DNA of 64,000 nucleotides, taken from the NCBI RefSeq assembly GCF_002869965.1, contig NZ_PEBS01000011.1, positions 38,534-102,533 on the forward strand, read 5' to 3'. How positions within the stretch are numbered: position 1 is the stretch's first letter; each line of letters opens with the position of its first letter. Below the pieces are notes generated by a model, which was given only the letters and a program-made list of their open reading frames with translations, searched no databases and was not told where the DNA came from. Positions 1-9,692 of this stretch are shown here, piece after piece. The translations under genes were made by a program, and so were the position numbers. The stretch is from Janthinobacterium sp. ROICE36 (GTDB taxonomy: Bacteria; Pseudomonadota; Gammaproteobacteria; Burkholderiales; Burkholderiaceae_D).

Positions 1-8
1 TGCCCGCT

Positions 9-320
9 TCAAGCTGAGGGGGCCACGCCTTCCCAGCGCACCTGCCGCACTTGCGGCCAGGCGCCCGCGCGGTTGACGAAGCGCACCAGCACGGCGCGCT
101 GCACGGCCTGGCACAGCACCGTGGCGATCAGCTGCACCAGCTGCCGGGCCTCGTCCCAGCTGCGCAGCATTTGCGACGGCGCCAGGCCCGCGCCTTTCAG
201 TTCGGCCAGCAGCAGGCGCACTACATGGTCGGCTTGCGCCGCAGGGCAGGTGACGGTCAGGCGGTAGGTGGCGACGACCGGACCGCGCCTGGCAAACCAA
301 TGGAAGAATTTTTTCATCAT
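9..320 (-). CDS. Small protein resembling a stand-alone MgtC C-terminal domain
   Basis: About 103 residues with no membrane segment. By eye it lines up along most of its length with the C-terminal cytoplasmic part of the MgtC-family protein just upstream: both begin the domain with YR(L/V)T and end it with V(S/R)xVRW. It therefore looks like a detached, duplicated MgtC C-terminal (ACT-like) domain. The reading frame overlaps the mgtC stop codon (a GTG at 323, ATGs at 320 and 317), and a GGGGAG ribosome site lies just before it, so the two genes are probably translationally coupled. The exact start among the three codons is uncertain. A regulatory or partner role for the MgtC protein is inference only. 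Confidence 0.65.
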   Translation of the reverse strand: MMKKFFHWFARRGPVVATYRLTVTCPAAQADHVVRLLLAELKGAGLAPSQMLRSWDEARQLVQLIATVLCQAVQRAVLVRFVNRAGAWPQVRQVRWEGVAPSA

Positions 321-1042
321 CACACTCCCCGTTCGGCGACAAATTCCGCGTTATTCACCAGCGCCCAGCGCACGGCCGAAACGCTGCCTTCCAGGCTGAC
401 CTGGCTGACGATCTGCTCCAGCAATCCCAGGCTGGACAAGGGCGTGAGCAGGTCGGCGCGCACTTCGATGCGCCCGGCCTGCGCCGCGTCTTCGCTGTGC
501 AAGGATTGCAGCATCAGCGCCGGCATGCCGCTGATCAAGCGCAGCATCAGCTTGCGCACCTGGACTTCCTGCTCCGCCTCGCACACGGCCGTGACGCGGT
601 AGATGCTTTCCGTCTCGATGCCCGCTTCGCTGCCGTGGGCGTTGATGCGTTGCGCCAGGTGGCGCAGCACCAGGTTGGCGACCAGCACGAAGCCCGTGCC
701 GATGGCCGCTTCCAGCGCAAAACCGAGGCCGCACAGCACGCCGATGGCGGCCGAGCACCACAGGGTGGCGGCCGTGTTCAGGCCGCGCACCGTCATCCCT
801 TCGCGCATGATGACGCCGGCGCCAAGAAAGCCGATGCCCGACACTACCTGCGCGGCGATGCGCAGATGGCCGTCGGGATCACCTTCGAGTACGGAGACCA
901 TCACGAACAGCGAGGCGCCGACGGACACCAGCGCATTCGTGCGCAGGCCCGCCATGCGCTGGCGCAGCTGGCGTTCGGCGCCGATCATGGCGCCCAGGGT
1001 CAATGCTGCGGCAACGCGCAGCGCAAAGTCAAATACCACCAT
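320..1042 (-). CDS. MgtC/SapB family membrane protein
   Basis: About 240 residues. The N-terminal half is hydrophobic with the family signature, including GAMIGAERQ near residue 20 and GIGFLGAGVIMREG near residue 70, followed by LNTAATLWCSAAIG. The C-terminal ~85 residues form a soluble domain beginning YRVTAVCEAE. MgtC-family proteins sit in the inner membrane and are linked to growth at low magnesium and, in some species, to control of the F-type ATP synthase; which applies here is not known. The start at 1042 is preferred over an upstream in-frame ATG (1195) because GGGAG lies 7-8 bases before it and the extra 51 residues do not look like protein. Its stop overlaps the next small gene. Confidence 0.85.
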   Translation of the reverse strand: MVVFDFALRVAAALTLGAMIGAERQLRQRMAGLRTNALVSVGASLFVMVSVLEGDPDGHLRIAAQVVSGIGFLGAGVIMREGMTVRGLNTAATLWCSAAIGVLCGLGFALEAAIGTGFVLVANLVLRHLAQRINAHGSEAGIETESIYRVTAVCEAEQEVQVRKLMLRLISGMPALMLQSLHSEDAAQAGRIEVRADLLTPLSSLGLLEQIVSQVSLEGSVSAVRWALVNNAEFVAERGV

Positions 1043-1180
1043 CGGTTTCTCCCGGCTGGGGAGGAACAGGCGAGTGCAGAGGCGAAGACAATTCGCCCCG
1101 AAAGGGGGCAGCAGACGATAGCGGTGGAACGATGAGGAGGGAAGTGGCGGCATATGTGCATCGCCGCTGGTAAAACCGCA

Positions 1181-1197
1181 CCTTGCCATGGGCAAGG
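1181..1197. repeat. Perfect inverted repeat upstream of mgtC
   Basis: CCTTGCC-ATG-GGCAAGG, 7-bp arms with a 3-bp centre, about 140 bases upstream of the mgtC start. It could be an operator or part of the transcribed leader. No magnesium riboswitch could be recognised by eye. The surrounding gap (1043-1406) holds no convincing gene. Confidence 0.4.
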
Positions 1198-1363
1198 CGG
1201 GCGGAATGCGCGCGTCTTGCCTAAGGCCGATCGCCGATGGTCAATCGACTACTGTCACTGGAACAAGCACCCACGAGTCACTCCATATCATTGATAACGG
1301 GGGACAGTCTAGCCAGTGGGGCCGCTTTGGTCAACTGAAGCTCTCTTCAGGAAGCCGCCGCGT

Positions 1364-1385
1364 CGTCCCCGCCAATGCGGGGACG
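1364..1385. repeat. REP-like palindrome downstream of the RND operon
   Basis: CGTCCCCGC-CAAT-GCGGGGACG: perfect 9-bp arms with a 4-base loop, located just past the 3' end of the RND permease gene (minus strand). It resembles the short palindromic intergenic repeats common in proteobacteria and may end or stabilise the transcript. There is no T run on the minus strand, so it is not a classical terminator. Confidence 0.5.
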
Positions 1386-1406
1386 CTGAAGGCGACTGGT
1401 GCAAAC

Positions 1407-4400
1407 TTAATGGGTGGCGCCGGTGGCGTCGGCATGGGCATGCTCGCCGCCGCTGCCACCGAAAAAGCGCGCGGCGCGCTTGCCGAGGCTGTCGAGGTAG
1501 GTGTAGGCGACGGGCACCACCACCAGCGTCAGCAAGGTCGAGGTAATCACGCCGCCGATGACGGCGCGGCCCATGGGCGCCTGCGATTCGCCGCCGTCGC
1601 CCATGCCGATGGCCATCGGCAGCATGCCGAAGACCATCGCCAGGGTCGTCATCAGGATGGGGCGCAAGCGCACTTGTCCCGCTTCCATCAGCGCTTCGAA
1701 CTGCCCCAGTCCTTCGCGCTGGCGCTGATTGGTGAAGTCGACCAGCAAAATCGCATTCTTGGTGACCAGGCCCATCAGCATGATGAAGCCGATCACGGAG
1801 AAGATGTTCAGGGTGCTGCCCGTGATCAGGAGGGCCAGCAGGACGCCGATCAGGGACAGCGGCAGCGACACCATGATGGCGATCGGCTGCAAAAAGCTGC
1901 CGAACTGCGACGTCAGCACCAGGTAGATGAAGATCACGGCAATGCCCAGCGCCATCATCGCGCCACCCATGGTCTCGGCCATCTGCTGCGCATTGCCGGC
2001 CACGTCGAAGCGCACGCCGGGCGGCAGGTCGATGGACTTGATGGCTTTCTGCACGTCGGCATCGACGTCGCCGGCAGGGCGACCCTGCACGCCCGCATAG
2101 ATGGCGACGCGGCGCTGCAAGGCCTGGCGTTTCAGCACCTGCGGGCTGGACGACGGCACGAACTCGACCACCTGGCGCAGCGGAATCATGATTGGCTTGC
2201 CATTCGCATCGAGCTTGCTCGACGCCAGCGACAGGTCGGCCAGGTCGGCCACCTTTTGCCGGCCCGACTTGGGCAGCTGCACGTTGACGTCGTAGTTTTG
2301 CCCGTCGGACGCCAGCCAGTGGCTGACCGTGTCGCCCGCGACGAATGGACGCAGGGCATTGCCGATCTGCTGCACCGACAAGCCCAGGTCGCTGGCCAGT
2401 TCGTTGTTGATCTTCACGGTGGTCGACGGATTGGCGCCTTCCTGGCTGTATTCCATGTCGGCCAGGCCCTTGATGGAGCGCATCTTGTCCATCAGGCGGT
2501 GCGCCACTGCATCGAGCTTGCCTTCGTCCGTGCCCAGGATGGCGATGAAGATGGGGCGGTTGCCCACCGACAGGGTGATGCCGGCTATCGGCGCCAGGCG
2601 TTCGCGGATCAGTTTTTCCAGTTCCTGCTGCGAGCGGCGCTTGTGCGTCTTGATGTCCGTCAGCTTCAGGTTCACCTCGGCCGCGTTGCGTCCATCGGGC
2701 GTGCCGATATTGGCCACCAGGCTGTCGATTTCGGGGAACTCCTTCAGCGCCGTTTCGATCTGGCGTACCTTGGAATCCGTGTATTCGAGGCTGGAGCCGA
2801 CGGGCGTCTTGAAGCGCAGGTTGACCCAGCCCTGGTCCGTTTCCGGGAACATCTCGCCGCCGATCATCGGCACGAGCATCAGGCTGCCCGCGAACAGCGC
2901 CACGGCCGTGGCCAGGGTGGTCTTGCGCCAGCGCAGGGCCACTTTCAATACCTTGCCATACCAGACGTGCAGGTGGTCGATGCCCGTCTCTAACCAGGCC
3001 ATGAAGCGGCCCAGCCACGGCGCGTATTTGAAGCGGTCCTTGACGGGGTCGCGCCAGACGGACGACAGCATGGGGTCGAGCGTGAAGCTGACGAACAGCG
3101 ACACCAGCACGGCCACCGCCACGGTGATACCGAACTGCAGGAAGAAGCGGCCGATGATGCCGTCCATGAAGGCGACGGGCACGAACACGGCGACGATGGC
3201 GAACGTGGTGGCCATCACGGCCAGGCCGATTTCATTGGTGCCGTCGTTGGCCGCCTTGTAGTGGTTCTTGCCCATGCCCAGGTGGCGCACGATGTTTTCG
3301 CGCACCACGATGGCGTCGTCGATCAACAGGCCGATGCACAATGACAGCGCCATCAGGGTCAAAAAGTTCAGGGTAAAGCCGAAGGCCTTCATGGCGATGA
3401 AGCTGGCCAGCACGGAGATCGGCAGGGTCAAGCCCGTGATGATGGTCGAGCGCCACGAGTGCAGGAACAGGAAGACGATCACCATGGTCAGCACGGCGCC
3501 TTCGATGATGGTGCGCTTGACGTTATTGAGCTGGCTTTGCACGCGTTCCGACTCGTCGTCCAGCACGCGCAGCTGGATATCGGGCGGCAGGGTCTTTTGC
3601 AGGTCCGCCGCCACTTTCAGGATGCCGGTGCCCACTTCCACCACGTTGGCATCTTGCACCTTGGTGATTTCCATGGTTACGGCTTGCTGGCCGTTCATGC
3701 GCGAGATCGACAGTTCTTCCTGTTCGCCGTCGACCACGGTGGCCACCTGGTCCAGGTAGACGGGGCCGACGGCGCGGCGCGCCACGATGATCTTGCCGAA
3801 TTCGCGCGCATCCTTGATCTTGCCTTCCACGCGCACCAGTTGTTCGGCTGCGCCATGGCTGATGGAGCCGGCCGGCAGGTTGGTATTCGTCGCCTGGATG
3901 GCGCGGATCACTTCATCGACGCCGATGCCCTGGGCATTGAGTTCGATCGGCTTCATGCTGATGAGGATCTGGCGCGCGCGCAAGCCGCGCAGCTTGACTT
4001 GTCCCACGCCGGCCACGCCTTGGAAGCGCTTGCTGATGATCTGCTCCGTCATGGTCGACAGCGAGCGCAGGTCATGCCCGGTCGAGGTCAGCACGATGGT
4101 GGCGATGGGACGCTCGTTGTCGCCTTCTGCTCGGGCGATGAACGGATCCTTGGCTTCCTTCGGGAAGCGCGGGCGCACCAGTGCCACCTTGTCGCGCAAG
4201 TCCTGCATGGCCTTGTCCATATTGGTCGACAGCTCGAATTCCAGGTAGACGCCGGCGCGTCCTTCCCAGGAGTTGGCGCGGATGGTCTTGATGCCGCTGA
4301 CGGTGTTGACGGCATCCTCGATGGGGCGCGTGATGTCGTTTTCCACGGCTTCTGGCGAGGCACCCGGGTAGTTCACTTCAATGGCGGCGAACGGGAACTG

Positions 4401-4520
4401 CACGCTGGGCATGCTTTCCACGCCCAGGCCCCGGTAGGAGAAGATGCCCAGCACCACCAGCGCCACCATGACCATGGTGGCGAAGACGGGGTTTTGAATA
4501 CTGACTTTGGTCATCCACAT
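1407..4520 (-). CDS. RND efflux transporter permease (AcrB/MexF-like)
   Basis: 1037 residues, the usual length for a hydrophobe/amphiphile-efflux RND pump. It starts MWMTKVSIQNPVFATMVMVA, has the two large periplasmic loops and the repeated 6+6 membrane segments. The proton-relay acidic pair is visible in GLLIDDAIVVREN (about residue 405), and the conserved lysine of the second half in GLVTKNAILLVDF. It would sit in the inner membrane and export drugs or other amphiphiles with its adaptor and an outer-membrane channel. The adaptor gene lies immediately upstream on the same strand (3-base gap), forming an operon. No outer-membrane factor or TetR/LysR regulator is adjacent, so a channel encoded elsewhere is likely. 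Substrate unknown. Confidence 0.95.
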   Translation of the reverse strand: MWMTKVSIQNPVFATMVMVALVVLGIFSYRGLGVESMPSVQFPFAAIEVNYPGASPEAVENDITRPIEDAVNTVSGIKTIRANSWEGRAGVYLEFELSTNMDKAMQDLRDKVALVRPRFPKEAKDPFIARAEGDNERPIATIVLTSTGHDLRSLSTMTEQIISKRFQGVAGVGQVKLRGLRARQILISMKPIELNAQGIGVDEVIRAIQATNTNLPAGSISHGAAEQLVRVEGKIKDAREFGKIIVARRAVGPVYLDQVATVVDGEQEELSISRMNGQQAVTMEITKVQDANVVEVGTGILKVAADLQKTLPPDIQLRVLDDESERVQSQLNNVKRTIIEGAVLTMVIVFLFLHSWRSTIITGLTLPISVLASFIAMKAFGFTLNFLTLMALSLCIGLLIDDAIVVRENIVRHLGMGKNHYKAANDGTNEIGLAVMATTFAIVAVFVPVAFMDGIIGRFFLQFGITVAVAVLVSLFVSFTLDPMLSSVWRDPVKDRFKYAPWLGRFMAWLETGIDHLHVWYGKVLKVALRWRKTTLATAVALFAGSLMLVPMIGGEMFPETDQGWVNLRFKTPVGSSLEYTDSKVRQIETALKEFPEIDSLVANIGTPDGRNAAEVNLKLTDIKTHKRRSQQELEKLIRERLAPIAGITLSVGNRPIFIAILGTDEGKLDAVAHRLMDKMRSIKGLADMEYSQEGANPSTTVKINNELASDLGLSVQQIGNALRPFVAGDTVSHWLASDGQNYDVNVQLPKSGRQKVADLADLSLASSKLDANGKPIMIPLRQVVEFVPSSSPQVLKRQALQRRVAIYAGVQGRPAGDVDADVQKAIKSIDLPPGVRFDVAGNAQQMAETMGGAMMALGIAVIFIYLVLTSQFGSFLQPIAIMVSLPLSLIGVLLALLITGSTLNIFSVIGFIMLMGLVTKNAILLVDFTNQRQREGLGQFEALMEAGQVRLRPILMTTLAMVFGMLPMAIGMGDGGESQAPMGRAVIGGVITSTLLTLVVVPVAYTYLDSLGKRAARFFGGSGGEHAHADATGATH

Positions 4521-4523
4521 GGC

Positions 4524-5756
4524 TTAATCCTTCCCTGCCAGCACGGCCGCCGGTGCTGCGGGGGCGGTGGCTGGCGCGGCGAAGGTCACGCCGTGGCCCG
4601 GTTTCACGCCATCGAGCTTGGCGACGATGACTTTGGCGCCCGGCACCAGGCCGGACGTCACTTCCGCATAACCTTCATCCTCGTTGCGCAAGCCCAGGGT
4701 GACGGGCTGCGCGACCACCTTGTTATTGACCAGCGCGTACACCACGGGGCCCTGTTTTTCATTGCGCACGGCCGTCAACGGCACCAGCGGCGCCACGGGC
4801 GAGCGCTCGGTAACGATGCTGCCCTTGGCGAACATGCCGCCGCGCAGCGCGCCATCGCCATTGTCGACGGCGATGTAGACCAGCATGGCGCGCGAGTCGC
4901 TCTCGGTGGTGGGGTTGATGCGCGTGACCTTGCCGGCAAAGTCGCGCGCGCCGAAGCCGTCGACCTTGAAGTGCACGTCCTGGCCCAGCTTGATACGGGG
5001 AATCTCCGCGCTGGGCACGGGCGCTTCCAGGGTCAGCTGGGCCAGGTTGACGATGGTGTAGACGGGCATGTCGGGCGAGACTTTTTCGCCAGCCTGCAGG
5101 TGGCGCTTGCTGACGATGCCGGCCATGGGCGCGCGGATCACCGTGTCGGCCAGCGCGATGCGGGCGATATCGAGCATGGCGGCGGCGGACTTGACGTTGG
5201 CACGCGCCAGGTCGACCGAGTTTTGCGTCGTGTCGTAGGCTGTCTGCGAAATGTATTTCTGCTTGAGCAGCGCCTGGCTGTTCGCTTCATTCTTGGCCGC
5301 CATGGACAGGCGCGCCTGCGCTTCGTCCAGCATGGCTTGCTGCTGCGTCAGGCGGGCGCGTAAGTCGGCCGCATCCAGGCGCACGAGGATTTGTCCATTG
5401 GCCACTTGCTGGCCTTCCTGCAAGGTCGTGTCCTCAATGACGCCGGAGACCTTGGCCTTGATGGTGGCCTGGGTCACGGGCGCCAGCGAACCGGACAGGG
5501 GCAGGCTGATGGCCAGCGCGCGCGCATCGATGGCGGCCACGTCGCTCTGCGCCAGTTCATGCACGGGCGTCTTGGCCTGCTCCTTCTTCTTGCTCGCTTG
5601 CAATTCGGCAGCCTTGGCGGCTTGCTGCTTCGATTGCATGACGGTCCATCCGCCGCCGGCCAGGCCCAGTACGACGAGGATCAGCACGGGGGTGCGCCAG
5701 CGCCGGCGGCGCGTGGCGGCAAGGGGAGAGGCGGAGGGCAAGGTCTCGTTTTTCAT
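4524..5756 (-). CDS. RND efflux periplasmic adaptor (membrane fusion protein)
   Basis: 410 residues. A basic N-terminus and one membrane anchor (around residues 22-40) are followed by a long helical/coiled region (55-200) and beta-barrel segments typical of HlyD/AcrA-type adaptors: SGVIEDTTLQEGQQVANGQ (lipoyl half), VIRAPMAGIVSKR (second lipoyl half) and KVDGFGARDFAGKVTRINP (beta-barrel). There is no lipobox cysteine, so it is anchored by a membrane helix rather than as a lipoprotein. It bridges the permease downstream to an outer-membrane channel. It is the first gene of the two-gene efflux operon, and its promoter must lie in the divergent gap 5757-6150. Confidence 0.93.
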   Translation of the reverse strand: MKNETLPSASPLAATRRRRWRTPVLILVVLGLAGGGWTVMQSKQQAAKAAELQASKKKEQAKTPVHELAQSDVAAIDARALAISLPLSGSLAPVTQATIKAKVSGVIEDTTLQEGQQVANGQILVRLDAADLRARLTQQQAMLDEAQARLSMAAKNEANSQALLKQKYISQTAYDTTQNSVDLARANVKSAAAMLDIARIALADTVIRAPMAGIVSKRHLQAGEKVSPDMPVYTIVNLAQLTLEAPVPSAEIPRIKLGQDVHFKVDGFGARDFAGKVTRINPTTESDSRAMLVYIAVDNGDGALRGGMFAKGSIVTERSPVAPLVPLTAVRNEKQGPVVYALVNNKVVAQPVTLGLRNEDEGYAEVTSGLVPGAKVIVAKLDGVKPGHGVTFAAPATAPAAPAAVLAGKD

Positions 5757-6150
5757 AGTTTTTTAGTCAGGAGCGGCGCAGGGGCTCGGCGCCAGGTCTC
5801 GGTGCGGACCCGGCCTGTCGCTGGCCGGGGGGAATTCGGGTAGCGCATCACCGTGGCGGCCGCAGGCAGCACGCCTGCCGCTGCGGCCGTTCACGGCGAT
5901 GCGCATGTTGCCACTTTAGGAAGATTCAAGTCCGGCCGCCATCGCCGTGCGACAGATTGCACAAAATCGGGGCTGGAATGCAAAAAACGGCGACCAAAGA
6001 CAATTGCCAGCCTGGACGCCGCGCATGTCACGATGCTTGCGCATCCTCAAGAAGCCGATTCGCCAGCGCGCAAGAATGGTCGGGATGGTTGCGCCACCGG
6101 ACAGGCCATACGCCCGCCGGTTGCCGTGCGGCCGCGCCACGGGGGGCCTG
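5757..6150. other. Divergent intergenic region between RND operon and PAS/GGDEF/EAL gene
   Basis: About 390 bases that must hold the promoters of both flanking units. Reading frames run through it, but none shows a recognisable protein or good ribosome site. No clear operator palindrome was seen. Confidence 0.4.
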
Positions 6151-8672
6151 ATGTCTGATCGGATTGTCGGAGCCGCGCCGTCGCCGGGGCGCCTGCTTGC
6201 CGCAGCCGAACCACAGGCCGGGCCGGCCGGCAAGGCACTGGACTTGCTGTCCATCATTGTGGCTGCCGTCGAACAGGCGCCTGGGCTGGCCGTGCGCGGC
6301 ATCGACCGCGACGGCATTGTGCGCTACTGGAGCACCGGCGCGGTGCGCCTGTATGGCGTGGCAGCGGAACTGGCACTGGGCCAGCCGTGGGCCAGGGTGG
6401 CCGCCTCGCTGCCGGACGCCGCCAGCCTGGCCGAGCAAGTCTCCGGCGAACTGGCGACCGTGTGGGAGAGTGGCAAGGCGCGCAGCACACGCCTGTGGAA
6501 GCTGGACCCCGATGGCGCCGCGCCGCGCTGCATCTGTTCCACCGTGTTTCCTGTCATGCAGTCCGGAAGAGTGCGGCAAGTGGTCTGCATCGATGTCGAC
6601 ATCACGGCCAGCGGCCAGGATGGCGCCGCACAGGGCACCGTGCTGCCGATGGGCGACAATTTTCGCCAGTTGTACGACAAGTCCGCCGACGCCATCGTCA
6701 TGCTGCGCGACGAGTACATCGCCGAGGCCAATCCGGCCGCTATTGCCCTGTTTCAATGCGAAGACCGGCCACGGTTGCTGGGGCGCCGCCTCAGCGACTT
6801 TTCGCCCTTGCGCCAGCCCGATGGCGAATTGTCATCGTTGCGCGGCAGGCAGCTGTCGGCGCAGGCCCACGCCGACGGCAACTGCCGCTATGACTGGCAC
6901 TATCAGACATGCGCGGGCGAGCTGTTCTGGAGCGAAGTGCTGCTGACTTCCGTCACGCTCGACCATACCTATCTGTTTTACGCCGTGATCCGCGATATTT
7001 CCTCGCGTAAACTGGCCGAGCGGGCCTTGTATCTGTCGATGCAGGTCATCGAGCATGCAAGTGTCGCCATCGTCGTGATGGATCCGCAGCAACGCGTCGT
7101 CAGCATGAATCCCGCTTACAGCGAGATCAGCGGCTACAGCCCGGACGACATGCTGGGCAAGCCCTTGATCCTGCACGGCGTGGTACCGGAGGCGCCCGCG
7201 TTTTTCGACCACGTGTGGGACGAAGTTGACGCCAACGGTTATTGGCAAGGCGATATCGTGGGCCCGCGCAAGGAGGGGGGCGCTATCCGGCCTGGCTGTC
7301 GCTGACGGCCATCCGCGACAGCCAGGGGCAGTTGAGCAATTACCTGGCCATACTCAGCGATATCAGCGAACGCAAGAAAAACGAGGAGCACACGCGCCAC
7401 CTGGCCGAGCACGATTTCCTCACCGACTTGCCGAACCGGGTGCTGCTGCTGGACCGGCTGTCACTGGCGCTGGCGGCTGCGCGGCGCAAGCTGAGCATGC
7501 TGGCCATCCTGTACCTGGACCTCGACCATTTCAAGCACATCAATGACAGCATGGGCCACCATGTGGGCGATTTGTTGCTCAAGGAAGTGGCGCGGCGCCT
7601 GGTACGCTGCGTGCGCGGCGTCGATACCGTCAGCCGGCATGGCGGCGACGAGTTCGTCATCATCCTGGCCGAGGTGGGCGGCATCGACCAGGTGGCCCAT
7701 GTGGCGTCCAGCCTGCTGCATGCCGTCACACAGCCCTATCAACTGGGCGAATATGAACTGCATGTGTCGACCTCGATCGGCGTGGCCATCTTTCCCAGCG
7801 ATGGCGACAGCATCGACACGCTGGTGCACAACGCCGACATTGCGATGTACCACGCCAAGGAAAGAGGGCGCAACAATTTCCAGTTTTTCAATGCCGAGAT
7901 GAATGCGCAAATCGTCGAGCGGGCCAGCCTGGAGCAAGGCTTGCGCGCCGCGCTGGACCGCGATGAACTCGTGCTGGAGTTCCAGCCCGCGCTCGATATC
8001 GCCAGCGGGAAGATACTCGGCGCCGAGGCCCTGTTGCGCTGGCGCCACCCGCAACTGGGCGTGCTGGCGCCCGAGCGCTTCATCGCCGTGGCAGAGGAGT
8101 GCGGCTTGATGGTGTCGATAGGCAACTGGGTGCTGCGCCACGCCTGCTTGCGCGCGCGCGCCTGGCAAGATGCGGGCCAGGCCTGGCGCGTGGCCGTGAA
8201 TCTGTCGCCGACGCAATGCCTGCACAATAATTTATTGCTCAGCGTGCAAGATGCGCTCGCCGTGTCGGGTTTGCCTGCCGCCTGCCTGGAACTGGAAGTG
8301 ACGGAAGCGCTGCTGATGAAGGGCGGCGCGCGTCTGGCCGGCGTGCTGGCGCAGCTGCGCGCGCTGGGCGCCAGGCTGGCCATCGACGACTTCGGCACCG
8401 GCTATTCGCGCCTGGCCAATCTGCGCCATTATCCGGTGGATAAACTCAAGATCGATCCATCCTTCCTGCCCGCTGCGGCCGGCGAGTCTGACACGGCCGT
8501 CGCCGCCACCATCATCGCCATGGCGCGCGAGCTGCAATTGACGGTGATTGCCGAAGGCGTGGAAACGGCGCAGCAGCTGGCCTATCTGCGGGCGCAGGGC
8601 TGCCAGCAATACCAGGGGCGCTATGCCAGCGCGCAAGTCGAGGGCAGTGCGCTGGCGACGTTGTTACATTAG
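6151..8672 (+). pseudogene. PAS-PAS-PAS-GGDEF-EAL cyclic-di-GMP protein, frameshifted
   Basis: The intact product would be about 840 residues: three PAS-like sensor segments (roughly residues 30-150, 165-290, 295-415), a GGDEF diguanylate cyclase domain (motif codons at 7641-7655, preceded by SRHG) and an EAL phosphodiesterase domain (EAL codons at 8025-8033, with DDFGTGYS and AEGVET downstream). The frame breaks at a run of six G (7275-7280). With seven Gs the third PAS would read on as KEGGRYPAWLSLTAIRD into DISERK and GGDEF; as given, the first frame stops at 7303-7305. The ATG at 6151 follows a G-rich ribosome site. Both catalytic motifs are preserved, so this is a very recent break, phase variation, or a homopolymer sequencing error. 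Confidence 0.85.
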
Positions 8673-8680
8673 TTATTGCA

Positions 8681-9655
8681 TTAATCAATGTTTCCCAACA
8701 ACTTGATGCGCGCCAGCACCTGGCCATGGTCGGATGCGTGCGGCAGGCCCAGCAGCAAATGGTCGTTCAGGCAGCGCACTTCCTGCACCACGCCGATGGC
8801 GCGCGGCGAGGCGGCGTGGAAGTGTTCGGACACGAGAATGTGGTCGATCGTCATGTAGGCGCTGTCGTGGATATTCGTGTAGCCCACGTGGCGCAAGGCA
8901 TCCTGGCGCAACTGGATGGCGTTGGCGTCATACAGGCGCGCGCGCATTTCCATGCCAGGTTCGCACGGCGCGCCCGCCCCCATGACGATGGACGTGGTGA
9001 CGGCATTGGCGATATCGTTGAAGTCGCCCAGCACGATGCGGGGACGGCCGCTGTGGCCCAGTTCGCTTGCCAGCACGCGCAGGGCCACCGCTTCCGCGCC
9101 GCGCCGCTGCAGCGAACGCAGGTTGGCCAGCGCGTAGGCGGCGTCGCTGCCGTCGCCATGGCGGTAGTCGGGCCGGCGCGACTTCAAGTGCACCACCACC
9201 ACGTCGGTGAGTTGGCCGCCAGGCAAGTGCACCTGCACATGCAGGGGCGCGCGGGCGAAGCGGCAGGCGTTGTCATCGGCGGCATGGCTGTCGGCGGGCA
9301 CGCTCACGCCGGCCGGGAAATTCGTCCATGCAACACCGGCGCCGGCCAGCGGCAGCCGCGACACCAGCGCCACCGTGGGCAGCATGCGTCCTGCCGCATC
9401 CATCGCATCGTAGCCGGCCAGGGTGGCGTCGCGATAGTGGCGCGTGCGCGACAGCACGTCGCGCAGGGCCGCTTGCGAGAAAATTTCCTGGAAACCGATC
9501 ACGTCGGCTCCGAGCAGGTCGATTTGCCGCGCCGTCCACTCCGCCTTGGCCTCGTATTGCGCCGGGTTCAACGGTTCCAGGTTGTCATACAATTTCACCC
9601 CGGCCGGGGCCAGGTTGCAGACATTGAAGGTGGCAAAGCGGATTTCTTCCTGCAT
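8681..9655 (-). CDS. Endonuclease/exonuclease/phosphatase family hydrolase
   Basis: 324 residues of the DNase I-like (EEP) fold. Signature elements are visible: IRFATFNVCNLAP at the N-terminus (metal/active-site Asn), IGFQEI around residue 55 (metal-binding Glu), VVVHLKSRRP (catalytic His strand), VLGDFND (Asp/Asn pair) and a C-terminal DHILVS and ASDHGQV (catalytic Asp-His). The family hydrolyses phosphodiester bonds in nucleic acids, phospholipids or inositol phosphates; nothing here fixes the substrate. There is no signal peptide, so it is probably cytoplasmic. It converges with the preceding gene (8-base gap) and is divergent from ybaK, with the two starts about 37 bases apart. Confidence 0.88.
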   Translation of the reverse strand: MQEEIRFATFNVCNLAPAGVKLYDNLEPLNPAQYEAKAEWTARQIDLLGADVIGFQEIFSQAALRDVLSRTRHYRDATLAGYDAMDAAGRMLPTVALVSRLPLAGAGVAWTNFPAGVSVPADSHAADDNACRFARAPLHVQVHLPGGQLTDVVVVHLKSRRPDYRHGDGSDAAYALANLRSLQRRGAEAVALRVLASELGHSGRPRIVLGDFNDIANAVTTSIVMGAGAPCEPGMEMRARLYDANAIQLRQDALRHVGYTNIHDSAYMTIDHILVSEHFHAASPRAIGVVQEVRCLNDHLLLGLPHASDHGQVLARIKLLGNID

Positions 9656-9692
9656 AATTAGTACTCCTCACTGAACGATCAGCGTATCACGC

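Noticed and set aside
1043..1406. Possible magnesium riboswitch upstream of mgtC
   Set aside because: Only a short palindrome was seen; no M-box-like conserved core could be traced.
1188..2993. Long open frame (about 600 codons) on the plus strand across the RND permease
   Set aside because: It is antisense to a clear RND gene and rich in His, Gln and Gly, the usual mirror-frame product of GC-rich coding DNA.
3459..5363. Second long plus-strand frame across the RND permease/adaptor
   Set aside because: Antisense to recognised genes; no domain, no ribosome site.
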